Assembly: GCA_016466735.1 (NCBI GenBank)
Contig: JAAOED010000012.1
Span: forward strand, 1 to 64,000
DNA: 64,000 bases
From: Weissella confusa
GTDB taxonomy: Bacteria; Bacillota; Bacilli; Lactobacillales; Lactobacillaceae
Direction: 5' to 3'
In this document: piece after piece, positions 27,952 through 37,171 of the stretch
Position numbering within the stretch: the stretch's first letter is position 1
How the letters are laid out: each line of letters starts with the position of its first letter
The notes under the pieces: generated by a model
What the model saw: only the letters and a program-made list of their open reading frames with translations
The model's database searches: none
What the model was told of the DNA's origin: nothing
Position numbers and translations under genes: made by a program

Positions 27952-29334
27952 ATGGTTTCTTGGTTATTACCAATCGCACTATTACCAAAGACTTACACAT
28001 ACTATCTCTTTGATAGCTCTGCCCAATTGGCCTTGCCACTTTTCGGCTTGTTCATTTTGGTGAAGCTATATCTGCAACCAACTCAGTTGGAGACAGTTCT
28101 GCCAAAGAAAAGCACTCTACGTATTTGGGGTGCTTTTATTGTAGTTCAGCTCGCATTGATGGGCTGGGAGTATTTAAAGATAGGTGAGTCTGTACAGGTT
28201 TACGGCCTGATTCACGGCTTCGTAGCCTTTATGACTATGTTGCTAGTTATCTGGGTAGCGTACACGATTCAAAAGATGTCACTGCAAAGCTTTGAAGATG
28301 CCGTTAAGTTTGCGAAGTCAGGTTTGATTGCTTTGGTAGTCTACTTGGCGTTGATTGTTTTACCACAAATGCTGGTCATGGTTGGCTTCCATCAGTTGGA
28401 CTTTTACGTGAATGGCTTGGCAAAGGTATTTGAACGTCACTGGCAAGATCGTGACTTCTATGACAATGGTTCATATGTGACGACATTGCACCGTTTGAAC
28501 GGATTTGAACCAGAGGCGTCATTCTTGGCGCTTTTGTTGGGAATGGTATTCTCACCAGCGTTAATCATGTTGGTACAAGAGCCAATCAAGAATTTCCGCA
28601 GCAAGAAGTGGTTATACTGGCTTGGATGGGGCTTAATCGCCTTTATCTTGGTCGTGATGATGCTGGCCAAGACAACAACTGGTTTCTTGTTGATTGGTTT
28701 ACTTGGACTAATCTTTTTGGTTTCAGCACCAAAGACCCAAAAGATTTGGTTCGGTTCAGCAGCGGTTGCCTTTTTGGTACTGGTCGCTTTGGCTTACCAA
28801 TTTGTACCGCCGGTTACCCACCAATTGAACACGTGGTTGTTCGAGAAGAGTGGGACAGACAATCGTCTTGGTGGAACAATCGGTCTATTGCAAGCTTGGT
28901 TGCACCACCCAATTTTGGGTGTTGGATTTGGTTTTGAAAGTCACTACATTAATGAGTTCTTGCCAAAGTGGTCTAAGGATAATTTGGAATATATTTACGT
29001 TTATAAGAAGACGGCGTACCCAATTTTGAATGATATGTTGGGGTGGTTGACCCGTTTTGGGTTGGTGTTTGTTTTGATGGCGTTCTGGTTATTGGCTGGT
29101 TTGCTAAAACGTGCGGCACTCGTGTTGAAGCGCTTGGGTTCAGGCGCCAACTTTAAGACGATGTTCTATCGTGTCACGGTGAAGTCATTCTTCGTTGCTG
29201 TGTTCTTGGTAATCGTTGTGGCTTCTATCACACCAGCTAATGCGACGGGCTGGCCAATGATGCTAATGGGATTCTTCTATTGGCGTGTTATCCACATGGC
29301 GGAAGATGATTTGAATAACGGAGTACTACAGTAA
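27952..29334 (+). CDS. Wzy/O-antigen-ligase-like membrane polymerase (copy 3)
   Basis: A 460-residue polytopic protein with the same motif series as copies 1 and 2 (FERHW, GSYVTT, NGFEPEA, GTDNRLGGTIGL, GVGFGFE, WSKDNLEY). In-frame ATG 27946 lies only one base after the GGGG Shine-Dalgarno; ATG 27952 has normal spacing and aligns with the start of copy 2. The stop overlaps the ATG of the DUF4422 gene (TAATG), implying translational coupling. Confidence 0.78.
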   Translation: MVSWLLPIALLPKTYTYYLFDSSAQLALPLFGLFILVKLYLQPTQLETVLPKKSTLRIWGAFIVVQLALMGWEYLKIGESVQVYGLIHGFVAFMTMLLVIWVAYTIQKMSLQSFEDAVKFAKSGLIALVVYLALIVLPQMLVMVGFHQLDFYVNGLAKVFERHWQDRDFYDNGSYVTTLHRLNGFEPEASFLALLLGMVFSPALIMLVQEPIKNFRSKKWLYWLGWGLIAFILVVMMLAKTTTGFLLIGLLGLIFLVSAPKTQKIWFGSAAVAFLVLVALAYQFVPPVTHQLNTWLFEKSGTDNRLGGTIGLLQAWLHHPILGVGFGFESHYINEFLPKWSKDNLEYIYVYKKTAYPILNDMLGWLTRFGLVFVLMAFWLLAGLLKRAALVLKRLGSGANFKTMFYRVTVKSFFVAVFLVIVVASITPANATGWPMMLMGFFYWRVIHMAEDDLNNGVLQ

Positions 29335-30107
29335 TGAAGATTTTGATTGCGGCCCACAAGCCATATCAAATGCCAACTTCAGATATTTATGAGCCAGTCA
29401 TGGTAGGCGCTGCCTTACATGATAAGGTGATTGAAGGTTACACACCTGACAACACTGGCCAAAACATGTCTGACAAGAATGGCTTTTACAATGAGTTGAC
29501 GGCTTTGTATTGGGCTAAGTACAACTTGCAAGACGAAGATATCCTTGGTTTGGCGCACTATCGTCGTTATTTAGGACGCAAGGCGAGCCATGATTTGGCT
29601 GATATCTTGTCTGAAGACGATATTCGTAAGGGGTTAGATGAGGCTGACATTTTGTTGCCAAAGCCACGTAACTACTTTATCGAAACGCAAGAAAAGCACT
29701 ACTTGAATGCTCACATTAACGAGCCTTATTACGCAATGCGTGAAGTGTTGGAAGAGTTCTATCCAGACTATGTACCAGCATTCGATGCGTTGGGTAAGTC
29801 AACGAAGGCGCACTTGTTTAACATGAGTGTGATGCGTCAAGATAAGTTCCAGGCATACACGGATTTCTTGTTTGATGTATTGGGTAAGGTTGATGAACGC
29901 ATCGACGTTGCCAAGTACGAAGGGCAAGATCGCCGTTCACTAGGTTTCTTGGCTGAACGTTTGATGGACACTTGGGTTAACACACAAAGCTTGCGTGTTA
30001 AGGAGTACCCAGTGGTGACAACTGAAAAGACAAACTGGTTGGATAAGGGAACGCAATTTTTGAAGCGTAAGTTTATCAAGAATGGCGAACGCAAGGTTCA
30101 CTTCTAA
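29334..30107 (+). CDS. DUF4422 capsular polysaccharide protein, probable glycosyltransferase
   Basis: A 257-residue soluble protein of the DUF4422 family, found in capsule and exopolysaccharide loci and regarded as a glycosyltransferase. Typical features are KILIAAHKPY at the start, GQNMSDKNGFYNELTALYW and LGLAHYRRYL. It probably adds one sugar of the repeat unit on the cytoplasmic side. It overlaps Wzy copy 3 by one base and is followed by a terminator. Donor and linkage are unknown. Confidence 0.85.
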   Translation: MKILIAAHKPYQMPTSDIYEPVMVGAALHDKVIEGYTPDNTGQNMSDKNGFYNELTALYWAKYNLQDEDILGLAHYRRYLGRKASHDLADILSEDDIRKGLDEADILLPKPRNYFIETQEKHYLNAHINEPYYAMREVLEEFYPDYVPAFDALGKSTKAHLFNMSVMRQDKFQAYTDFLFDVLGKVDERIDVAKYEGQDRRSLGFLAERLMDTWVNTQSLRVKEYPVVTTEKTNWLDKGTQFLKRKFIKNGERKVHF

Positions 30108-30118
30108 ACCGAATGAAG

Positions 30119-30150
30119 CACCGCAGACTTTTTCAAATCTGCGGTGTTTT
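30119..30150 (+). terminator. terminator after the DUF4422 gene
   Basis: CACCGCAGA and TCTGCGGTG around a T-rich loop, then TTTT. Confidence 0.82.
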
Positions 30151-30239
30151 GTGCGCTATGACTAACTTTTTAACCCATTGACGGGCAGTTTATGGTAAAG
30201 TAAATAGGAAGATTTATATTCTGAAAGGAATCATCAAAA

Positions 30240-31418
30240 ATGACTTTGAATGATAAGAACTACGACTACCTAATCGTCGGTGCTGGACCTTTTGGTTCAA
30301 TTTTTGCCTACGAGGCGGCCAAGCGTGGTAAGCGCTCATTGATTATTGAAAAGCGCCCACACATTGCTGGAAACATGTATACACACACGGAGCACGGAAT
30401 TACGGTTCACGACTTCGGTGCACACATCTTCCACACTGATAACAAGGAAGTTTGGGATTACATCCGTCAATTCGCTGAGTTTAACGGATACCAAAACCAA
30501 GTTGTGGCAAACTACAAGGGTACGTTGTACAACTTGCCATTCAACATGAACACGTTCTACGAGATGTGGGGAACTAAGACTCCTGCAGAAGCTAAGGCTA
30601 AGATCGAAGAGCAAAAGAACGCTGCTTTGGCTGACTTGGGTGACCGTGAGCCACGTAACTTGGAAGAGCAAGCTATCTCATTGATCGGTACTGATATCTA
30701 CGAGAAGTTGATCAAGGGTTACACTGAAAAGCAATGGGGACGTAAGGCAACTGAATTGCCAGCGTTCATCATCAAGCGTTTGCCAGTTCGTTTCATCTAC
30801 GACAACAACTACTTTAACCACCGTTACCAAGGTATTCCAATTGGTGGATACACGCAAATCTTTGAGAAGATGTTGGACAACGATTTGATTGACGTTCGTT
30901 TGAACTCAGACTTCTTCGAGCACAAGGATGAGTACATTGCCGAATTCCCACGCATCTTGTACACGGGAATGATCGACCAATTCTTCGACTACAAGTTCGG
31001 TGAGTTGGAGTACCGTTCATTGCGCTTCGAGCACGAAGTTATCGAATCAGATAACTACCAAGGTAACTCAGTTATTAACTACACGGATGCTGAGACGCCA
31101 TACACGCGTGTGATGGAGTGGAAGCACTTCGATGGATTGTCAGACGATGGTGTGACAATCATTACGAAGGAATACCCACAAACTTGGGATCGTTCAAAGG
31201 AAGCTTACTACCCAGTTAACGACGAGAAGAACACGAACTTGTACAAGGAATACGCTAAGGAAGCGCGCCAACACAAGGATCAATTCATCTTTGGTGGTCG
31301 TTTGGGACAATACCGTTACTTTGACATGGACCAAGTCTTCAACGCAGCATTGAACGAAGTGCGTAAGGAATTCAAGATTCCATCAAGCTTTAACTTTGCT
31401 CACGACGAAGAACACTAA
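30240..31418 (+). CDS. glf: UDP-galactopyranose mutase
   Basis: Flavoenzyme converting UDP-galactopyranose to UDP-galactofuranose, the donor for Galf-containing glycans. The FAD-binding VGAGPFGSIFAYEAAKRG near residues 13-30, the EKRPHIAGN and HDFGAHIFHT motifs, and YTEKQWG and RLGQYRYFDMD all fit Glf. Length 392 is normal. Codon use is strongly biased to AAG/TTG/CGT, suggesting high expression. It has its own promoter region and terminator. A Galf-transferase-like GT2 is at 37172, so the locus likely makes a galactofuranose-containing polymer. Confidence 0.95.
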   Translation: MTLNDKNYDYLIVGAGPFGSIFAYEAAKRGKRSLIIEKRPHIAGNMYTHTEHGITVHDFGAHIFHTDNKEVWDYIRQFAEFNGYQNQVVANYKGTLYNLPFNMNTFYEMWGTKTPAEAKAKIEEQKNAALADLGDREPRNLEEQAISLIGTDIYEKLIKGYTEKQWGRKATELPAFIIKRLPVRFIYDNNYFNHRYQGIPIGGYTQIFEKMLDNDLIDVRLNSDFFEHKDEYIAEFPRILYTGMIDQFFDYKFGELEYRSLRFEHEVIESDNYQGNSVINYTDAETPYTRVMEWKHFDGLSDDGVTIITKEYPQTWDRSKEAYYPVNDEKNTNLYKEYAKEARQHKDQFIFGGRLGQYRYFDMDQVFNAALNEVRKEFKIPSSFNFAHDEEH

Positions 31419-31426
31419 TTTTATTA

Positions 31427-31476
31427 AAAACAAACGGTCAGTATCCGAAACACTTTGGTTATTGACCGTTTTTGTT
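31427..31476. terminator. terminator after glf
   Basis: AAACGGTCA (31432-31440) and TGACCGTTT (31463-31471) form the stem of a long-loop hairpin, with A run on the left and T run on the right. Confidence 0.7.
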
Positions 31477-31512
31477 TGGTAGTGTTGTATAGAAGGGGGA
31501 GCAAAGAATAAA

Positions 31513-33222
31513 ATGAAGGATTTTTTGAAATCACGCTGGTTAAGCGTATTAATATATGTCACGTTTTTGGTGGTTACATACGTTACCATTATGCCGTTGA
31601 AGACAGCAAACGCTATATATGGTCAAGGTGATTTGCTATTTCACTTAAATCGTATTACAGGGTTAGCCGAGGGACTTAAAGCTGGAACAATTCCGTATCG
31701 AATGTTTGATGTACTGTCTAATTTAGGTTCGGCAGTTAACTTCTTTTATCCATTCGTATTTATGCTAGGTTTTGCGGCCTTGTTCATAGTCGTTCCGAAT
31801 CTGGTGACGGCCTTCTATATTGGTGAAGCCTTGATGCTGCTGGCAACATTGGTTGTGGCATACCGTGTCATGATGTCGTTTAGTTCAAATCAACGTGGCC
31901 GTAGTGTGCTGTTTGCGTTTTTGTATGCTTATGCTGGCTACAGAAATTACCTGGCATTTGATCAATTTGTATTAGGTGAGGCATTGGCATATATTTTTAT
32001 TCCAATCGCTTTATTGGGCTTTTACAATGTGTTTCTTGGGGACGCTAAAAAGTGGGTACCACTAGCTGCCGGTTTGGCGCTTATCTCATACGCCCATATG
32101 CTAAGTACGTTACTTGTTTTAGTATTATTTGTATTCTTAGTGCTAATCATGTTAATCGGGCACAAAATTGAATTTAGTAAGGTACGCATTTTTGCTTTGC
32201 TTAAGGCGATACTGCTGACGTTGTTACTTGTTTCAGTGATTTACGTGCCATTTATCTACCAAATGCACCAAACCGAAATCATTACAACAATTCAACAGCC
32301 GGTTGCTTTCTTTGGTGGTCTCGGTGAGAATTTACAAAACTCATTGGATGCCAAAGCACAAAACATTGGTCCGCTGGGTGTTTTAGCGGTTATTATCGCT
32401 TTTGTGCAAGTCTTTAAGAAAAAGTGGCAACTTAATGTCGTATTTGGCATGCTTGGTGCAGGACTGTTTATCATGGGAACGACTATTTTCCCGTGGCGTT
32501 CACTTGATTTAAACGTGCAATATGTGATTCAATTCCCGTATCGTTTGTTCGGATTAGCGTCATTCTTTTTGGCAGTATACTTATCTGGTGCTTTGCTAGA
32601 AATGCTTAACACACCACGACAACGTCGTTGGACGATTGTGTTGTTTAGTGCATTTTCAGTTCTGATGACTTCAAGCAAGATTTATGACTTGATGTACGCA
32701 CGCAAGGATCAAGCTGAATTGGTAATTAATGATCGGTTTAATGCGCCAGATGTTCAGCTAGAGACATCATTCAAAGCTAATTCAAACGATTTGAAGCTAT
32801 TGAATCAATCGCGTCACGATTACATTGGTTCGGTGGATTATGGTCCAAAGGATGTTTGGAAGACATCGTATATTCACCACGTGATGGCACATGAAGTATG
32901 GGTTGATGGTAAGGTGCATAAGGCACAGGATACGTATTCATTGACCAATGCCACGTTCAACATTCGATTGAAAAAGGCAAACCAAGTCGATGTGCCAATC
33001 TTCCATTATGGTAATGAGATTGTGAAGGTAGATGGTAAGACTGTGCCAGCTAAATTAAGTCAACGCGGAACAACTTTGGTCTCAGTTGATAAAGGAGCAC
33101 ACGAAATTTCGGTTTCGTATGTCACACCTAAATGGCTTTACTTGCCATGGATTAGCGCACTATTTGGATGGTTAATCGTTGTGGTTTTGTATGCTGTGAA
33201 CTTAATTAAAAAGCGTCGTTAG
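31513..33222 (+). CDS. GT-C-like polytopic membrane protein (PTPS-related/YfhO-like), pair 1
   Basis: A 569-residue protein with about eleven membrane helices and a C-terminal external domain of about 130 residues before a last helix. The first external loop has GQGDLLFHLNR, the acidic motif expected in GT-C enzymes that use polyprenyl-phosphate sugars; the protein at 34313 has the equivalent GNDMVFHLSR. In Bacillus and Listeria such proteins work with a CsbB-like GT2 and a GtrA flippase to glycosylate teichoic acids. Here a CsbB-like GT2 gene follows after a terminator. Sugar and acceptor unknown. Confidence 0.6.
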   Translation: MKDFLKSRWLSVLIYVTFLVVTYVTIMPLKTANAIYGQGDLLFHLNRITGLAEGLKAGTIPYRMFDVLSNLGSAVNFFYPFVFMLGFAALFIVVPNLVTAFYIGEALMLLATLVVAYRVMMSFSSNQRGRSVLFAFLYAYAGYRNYLAFDQFVLGEALAYIFIPIALLGFYNVFLGDAKKWVPLAAGLALISYAHMLSTLLVLVLFVFLVLIMLIGHKIEFSKVRIFALLKAILLTLLLVSVIYVPFIYQMHQTEIITTIQQPVAFFGGLGENLQNSLDAKAQNIGPLGVLAVIIAFVQVFKKKWQLNVVFGMLGAGLFIMGTTIFPWRSLDLNVQYVIQFPYRLFGLASFFLAVYLSGALLEMLNTPRQRRWTIVLFSAFSVLMTSSKIYDLMYARKDQAELVINDRFNAPDVQLETSFKANSNDLKLLNQSRHDYIGSVDYGPKDVWKTSYIHHVMAHEVWVDGKVHKAQDTYSLTNATFNIRLKKANQVDVPIFHYGNEIVKVDGKTVPAKLSQRGTTLVSVDKGAHEISVSYVTPKWLYLPWISALFGWLIVVVLYAVNLIKKRR

Positions 33223-33229
33223 ACTTTAT

Positions 33230-33270
33230 ACAGATAAGTGGCACCAGGTGCGCCGCTTATCTGTTTTTTT
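33230..33270 (+). terminator. terminator after GT-C pair 1
   Basis: ACAGATAAGTGGC and GCCGCTTATCTGT flank a short loop, then seven T. Confidence 0.87.
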
Positions 33271-33360
33271 ATGCTTTAAATCACTAAGGAAGGCTTGTTT
33301 CTTGCTGTTTGTAACGTGTATACTAGAATTTAGATTATTTTGGATGACTAGGAGAATCAA

Positions 33361-34296
33361 ATGGCTGATATGCTTTCAATTATCGTGCCGGTTTTTAATG
33401 AAGAAGAATCAGTGCCGCTGTTTTATGATGCAGTGGAAAAAATTCACGGTGAGTCTTTAAAAAACTTTGCATTTGAATATTGGTTTGTTGATGATGGATC
33501 GACAGATGGCACCGTTGCATCTATTGAGAAACTTCAGCAACATGATGAAAATGTGCACTACATTTCATTTTCACGCAATTTTGGAAAAGAAGCCGGGCTT
33601 TACGCTGGACTAGAACATGCAACCGGAAATTACGTCGCGGTAATGGACGTCGATCTGCAAGATCCGCCAGCATTGTTGCCTGAAATGGTTGACGGTGTCG
33701 CAAGTGGTGAGTGGGATGTCGTCGGAACGCGCCGTGAAACACGTGAAGGTGAGCCGGTAATTCGTACGTTTTTCAGTGAGCTCTTTTACAAGTTGATCAA
33801 CAAGATTTCAAGTAACCATATTGTTGACGGCGCTCGTGATTATCGTGTCATGTCACGCCAAGTTGTTAATGCCATTATGTCGCTACCCGAGTACAACCGC
33901 TTTTCAAAGGGAATCTTTACGTGGGTTGGCTTCCGTCAGAAGTACTTGGCATATAAGAACACCGAGCGAGTTGCCGGACAAACGTCTTGGTCATTCTGGA
34001 AGCTGGTTAAGTACTCAATTGAAGGGATTGTTGCCTTTTCACAATTCCCATTGATGCTGGTGTCGGTGCTCGGATTGATTTCGTTCATCTTAGCCTTGAT
34101 TGGTGCTGCGTTTGTAATTGTTCGTGCGCTAGCTATCCCTGGCACGTCTGCGTTCGGTTGGCCATCTATGGTTGTGATTATGCTCGGAATGGGCGGTATT
34201 CAACTGTTAAGCCTAGGCATTGTTGGTCGCTACATTTCAAGTATTTACTTAGAAGTGAAGAAGCGTCCGCTTTATGTCGCACGAAAAGTTAAATAG
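33361..34296 (+). CDS. GT2 polyprenyl-phosphate glycosyltransferase (CsbB/GtrB-like), 1
   Basis: A 311-residue enzyme with an N-terminal GT2 domain (IIVPVFNEEESVP, FVDDGSTDGT, MDVDLQDPP) and two C-terminal membrane helices, the architecture of enzymes that load a sugar onto undecaprenyl phosphate. Residues such as FSRNFGKEAGL and DYRVMSR are family-typical. It precedes a GT-C-like gene by 16 nt. With GtrA (2402) it would make a three-component glycosylation route acting outside the membrane. Confidence 0.88.
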   Translation: MADMLSIIVPVFNEEESVPLFYDAVEKIHGESLKNFAFEYWFVDDGSTDGTVASIEKLQQHDENVHYISFSRNFGKEAGLYAGLEHATGNYVAVMDVDLQDPPALLPEMVDGVASGEWDVVGTRRETREGEPVIRTFFSELFYKLINKISSNHIVDGARDYRVMSRQVVNAIMSLPEYNRFSKGIFTWVGFRQKYLAYKNTERVAGQTSWSFWKLVKYSIEGIVAFSQFPLMLVSVLGLISFILALIGAAFVIVRALAIPGTSAFGWPSMVVIMLGMGGIQLLSLGIVGRYISSIYLEVKKRPLYVARKVK

Positions 34297-34312
34297 AGAG
34301 GCAGCTGGTTAA

Positions 34313-36040
34313 GTGACTAAATATAGAAATTGGCTTGTTTACGCTATCTTGGTTGTAATGCCTGCGTTTGTTGTGATGAGTTATTTCCGATTTGGAATAT
34401 TGGCGACTTCTGGAAACGACATGGTCTTTCACCTCTCTAGATTACAAAGTTTACTAACTGAGATGCAGTCTGGGACTGTTCCTGGATGGATTGACTGGGC
34501 TGGTCAAGGCAACATGGGATTTGCGGTGAATATGACGTATCCATGGATAACGTTACTATTAATTGCCATCCCACAAATGTTGTTTGGGTCAGTTACTGGA
34601 TACGCTGTGGGCATGTACATCATTAATTTGGTGACGACAATCGGTATGTACAAATTAGTACGTACATTAAATAGCACACGTATCGCGGCTCTATTCAGTA
34701 GCATGATTTACCTGTATTCAACGTACCACTTAATCGAGTTGTATCAACGACAATCAGTGGGCGAGGTACTGGGTTATGCAATGTTACCTTTGGCTGCAAT
34801 TGGAATTGTACAAATCTGGCAACACAAGAAAACGGGAATCATCTGGTTGGCCAGTGGAGTGGCGTTAACGATTAATTCACACTTACTTTCAACAGTAGTA
34901 GTTGTCGTTCTGGCCGCCATAGCGGAAGCAATCCATCAGGTATGGGTTAAATTTGATCTTAAAACGCTGATTTTGGAAGCTCTTGCGGCTGTTTTGTCAT
35001 TCTTACTATCGATGCTACCGTTGTTGACGCTCGGAATGATTCACATGAAGAATCACATCATTCCATCTGACTATTGGGGTAGTATGTTTGAATTGGCGGT
35101 GCACCCACGAATAGCTTGGCAAACCATGGTTTCTGGCAGCTTGTGGCAGGCTAATCGAACGACCGATTGGAATCCCGGCTTGGTTGTCGTAATCTTTGTG
35201 GTTATTGCGTTTGTCTATTCAGTAGTTAACTTCAAAAAGATTAACAAAACGCAAATTATGTCATTTATCGGCATTGTTGTGTTTGGGTTCTTAAGTTCGA
35301 CTTGGGCACCATGGGGATTGCTAACAAAGTTGGGACTAGGTGTGTTTCAATTTCCTGGTCGTCTCTTATTGCCTGCTGTGTTCTTTGCGGCAATCTTTGT
35401 TGGTAGTAGCCTAACGGTAACACCGGTCAAGAAAACGACGAATACTATTTTAGCTGGGCTATTTGTCATTGCACTTGGTCTAGTGTCGCTGCAAACGTAT
35501 ACAAGCGTCGGGGCGTATGTCAAGCAGGCAACTGCAAGTACAGCTATTTTCCAATATACGGATCGAAACTACGAGCATGAATTAATGAGTTTGGCGCCTT
35601 CCTTTGCCTACAGTGCCATTGTTAATTCGAAGGCAACTGTGGACGAGGGTCGCAATCGTATGTATCAGACGTTGAATGATGCGAAAGCGATGGGTTACCA
35701 TGTCACACAAGTTTCGGGTGACGGAATTCGTGCACAGATTAGTGTTAATGAAAAAAAGCTGGTAACATTGCCAGTATTTAAATATGACGGTGTGAAGTAC
35801 AACGTTATGTTGAATGGTGAGCGTATAGCACCAAAAACGAACGACGCTGGCTTTATGCAGTTAAAGTTAAAACAAGGACAAAATGATATTCAAATCAAAA
35901 CACCGGTACCAGTTTGGTATACAGCGATGCTAGGATTTGAATTGTTGCTGTGGGCTGCAATTACCGTTTTTACGGTAGTCATTTTTATTCGCTCCTTGGG
36001 TATGAGTAATAAGAGTAAGGTGGAAAGAGAATATGACTGA
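34313..36040 (+). CDS. GT-C-like polytopic membrane protein (PTPS-related/YfhO-like), pair 2
   Basis: A 575-residue paralogue of the protein at 31513: many membrane helices, an acidic first loop (SGNDMVFHLSR), HLIELYQRQSVGEVLGYAMLP-like central region and a small external C-terminal domain before a final helix. GTG 34313 is the start; a GAGAGG lies 11-12 nt upstream. The end overlaps the next GT2 gene by 8 nt, so GT-C and GT2 are translationally coupled. Likely transfers a sugar from a lipid carrier to a surface polymer; acceptor unknown. Confidence 0.6.
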   Translation: MTKYRNWLVYAILVVMPAFVVMSYFRFGILATSGNDMVFHLSRLQSLLTEMQSGTVPGWIDWAGQGNMGFAVNMTYPWITLLLIAIPQMLFGSVTGYAVGMYIINLVTTIGMYKLVRTLNSTRIAALFSSMIYLYSTYHLIELYQRQSVGEVLGYAMLPLAAIGIVQIWQHKKTGIIWLASGVALTINSHLLSTVVVVVLAAIAEAIHQVWVKFDLKTLILEALAAVLSFLLSMLPLLTLGMIHMKNHIIPSDYWGSMFELAVHPRIAWQTMVSGSLWQANRTTDWNPGLVVVIFVVIAFVYSVVNFKKINKTQIMSFIGIVVFGFLSSTWAPWGLLTKLGLGVFQFPGRLLLPAVFFAAIFVGSSLTVTPVKKTTNTILAGLFVIALGLVSLQTYTSVGAYVKQATASTAIFQYTDRNYEHELMSLAPSFAYSAIVNSKATVDEGRNRMYQTLNDAKAMGYHVTQVSGDGIRAQISVNEKKLVTLPVFKYDGVKYNVMLNGERIAPKTNDAGFMQLKLKQGQNDIQIKTPVPVWYTAMLGFELLLWAAITVFTVVIFIRSLGMSNKSKVEREYD

Positions 36041-36980
36041 CAAATTGGTAATCGTAATTCCTGCATATAACGAAGAGGAAATGTTACCTGTCACGATTCC
36101 GGCTATGACCGGCATTTTAACAGACATGATTGGCAAGGGGAAAATCTCGGCTGAAAGTCGTGTCTTGTTTGTGAACGATGGGTCTCGTGATAAGACATGG
36201 GAAATTATTGAGAATACACATCGTGAGAACGAATTGGTTACGGGAATTAATTTTTCTCGCAATTTCGGTCACCAAAACGCTGTTCTAGCTGGGCTGGAAG
36301 CAGCCCAGGATGCTGATATGTTGGTATCAATTGATGCTGATTTGCAAGATGACATCAATGCCATTGAAAAAATGGTTGATGCTTATCACGACGGTTACGA
36401 TGTTGTATACGGTGTTCGCAATAATCGGGATAGTGACACTGCATTTAAGCGTGGTACGGCAATGGCGTTTTACCGCTTGATGAAGGCTTTGGGCACACAC
36501 ACGATTCCTAATCACGCGGACTTCCGTTTGATGAGTCGTCGTGCTGTTAAGACACTCTTGTCATACCCTGAGCGTAACTTGTTCCTGCGTGGTATGGTGC
36601 CACAAGTAGGTTACCCATCAACGAATGTTTATTACACGCGCTTGGAACGTGAAGCGGGTGAGTCAAAGTATCCTTTGTCAAAGATGCTGAAATTTGCTTT
36701 GGATGGAATCACATCTTATTCGACGACACCGTTGAAGTTGATTTTTGGGCTGGGTGTATTGGGTGTGATTGTTGCTTTTGTGTTAATCGTGATGGCCTTG
36801 GTTCGACACTTTACGGGAAATACAGAAACGGGTTGGTCGTCATTGATGATTTCAATCTGGTTCGTTGGTAGTGCCCAATTGATTTCAGTTGCAATCTTAG
36901 GTGAATATATCGGTAAGATTTTCACGGAAGTAAAGCGTCGACCACGCTTCACAGTCCAGGATGATTTATATCACGAGTAA
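36033..36980 (+). CDS. GT2 polyprenyl-phosphate glycosyltransferase (CsbB/GtrB-like), 2
   Basis: A 315-residue protein with GT2 motifs IPAYNEEEMLPV, FVNDGSRDKTWE, SIDADLQDD and DFRLMSRRAV, plus two C-terminal membrane helices. It overlaps the preceding GT-C gene. Together with 33361 the window holds two such enzymes, each beside a GT-C protein, implying two lipid-linked sugars or two acceptors. Confidence 0.88.
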   Translation: MTDKLVIVIPAYNEEEMLPVTIPAMTGILTDMIGKGKISAESRVLFVNDGSRDKTWEIIENTHRENELVTGINFSRNFGHQNAVLAGLEAAQDADMLVSIDADLQDDINAIEKMVDAYHDGYDVVYGVRNNRDSDTAFKRGTAMAFYRLMKALGTHTIPNHADFRLMSRRAVKTLLSYPERNLFLRGMVPQVGYPSTNVYYTRLEREAGESKYPLSKMLKFALDGITSYSTTPLKLIFGLGVLGVIVAFVLIVMALVRHFTGNTETGWSSLMISIWFVGSAQLISVAILGEYIGKIFTEVKRRPRFTVQDDLYHE

Positions 36981-37024
36981 CGGATTGAATGTTAAAAAAA
37001 TACTAAGCTAAATTAGCTTTAACT

Positions 37025-37065
37025 ACCACCGTGTTTAATGGTATTATTAAACACGGTGGTTTTTT
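37025..37065 (+). terminator. terminator after GT2 copy 2
   Basis: ACCACCGTGTTTAAT and ATTAAACACGGTGGT form a perfect 15-bp stem with a 6-nt loop, then T run. Confidence 0.9.
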
Positions 37066-37171
37066 AGACCCTTAACGAGTTTTAGTCCTCGTTACCAGAA
37101 AAAATATTAAACGAAAAATATAAAGAAGAGATTGCTTGAATTCACTGTAATTCAAATAGGAGGAACTTAAC

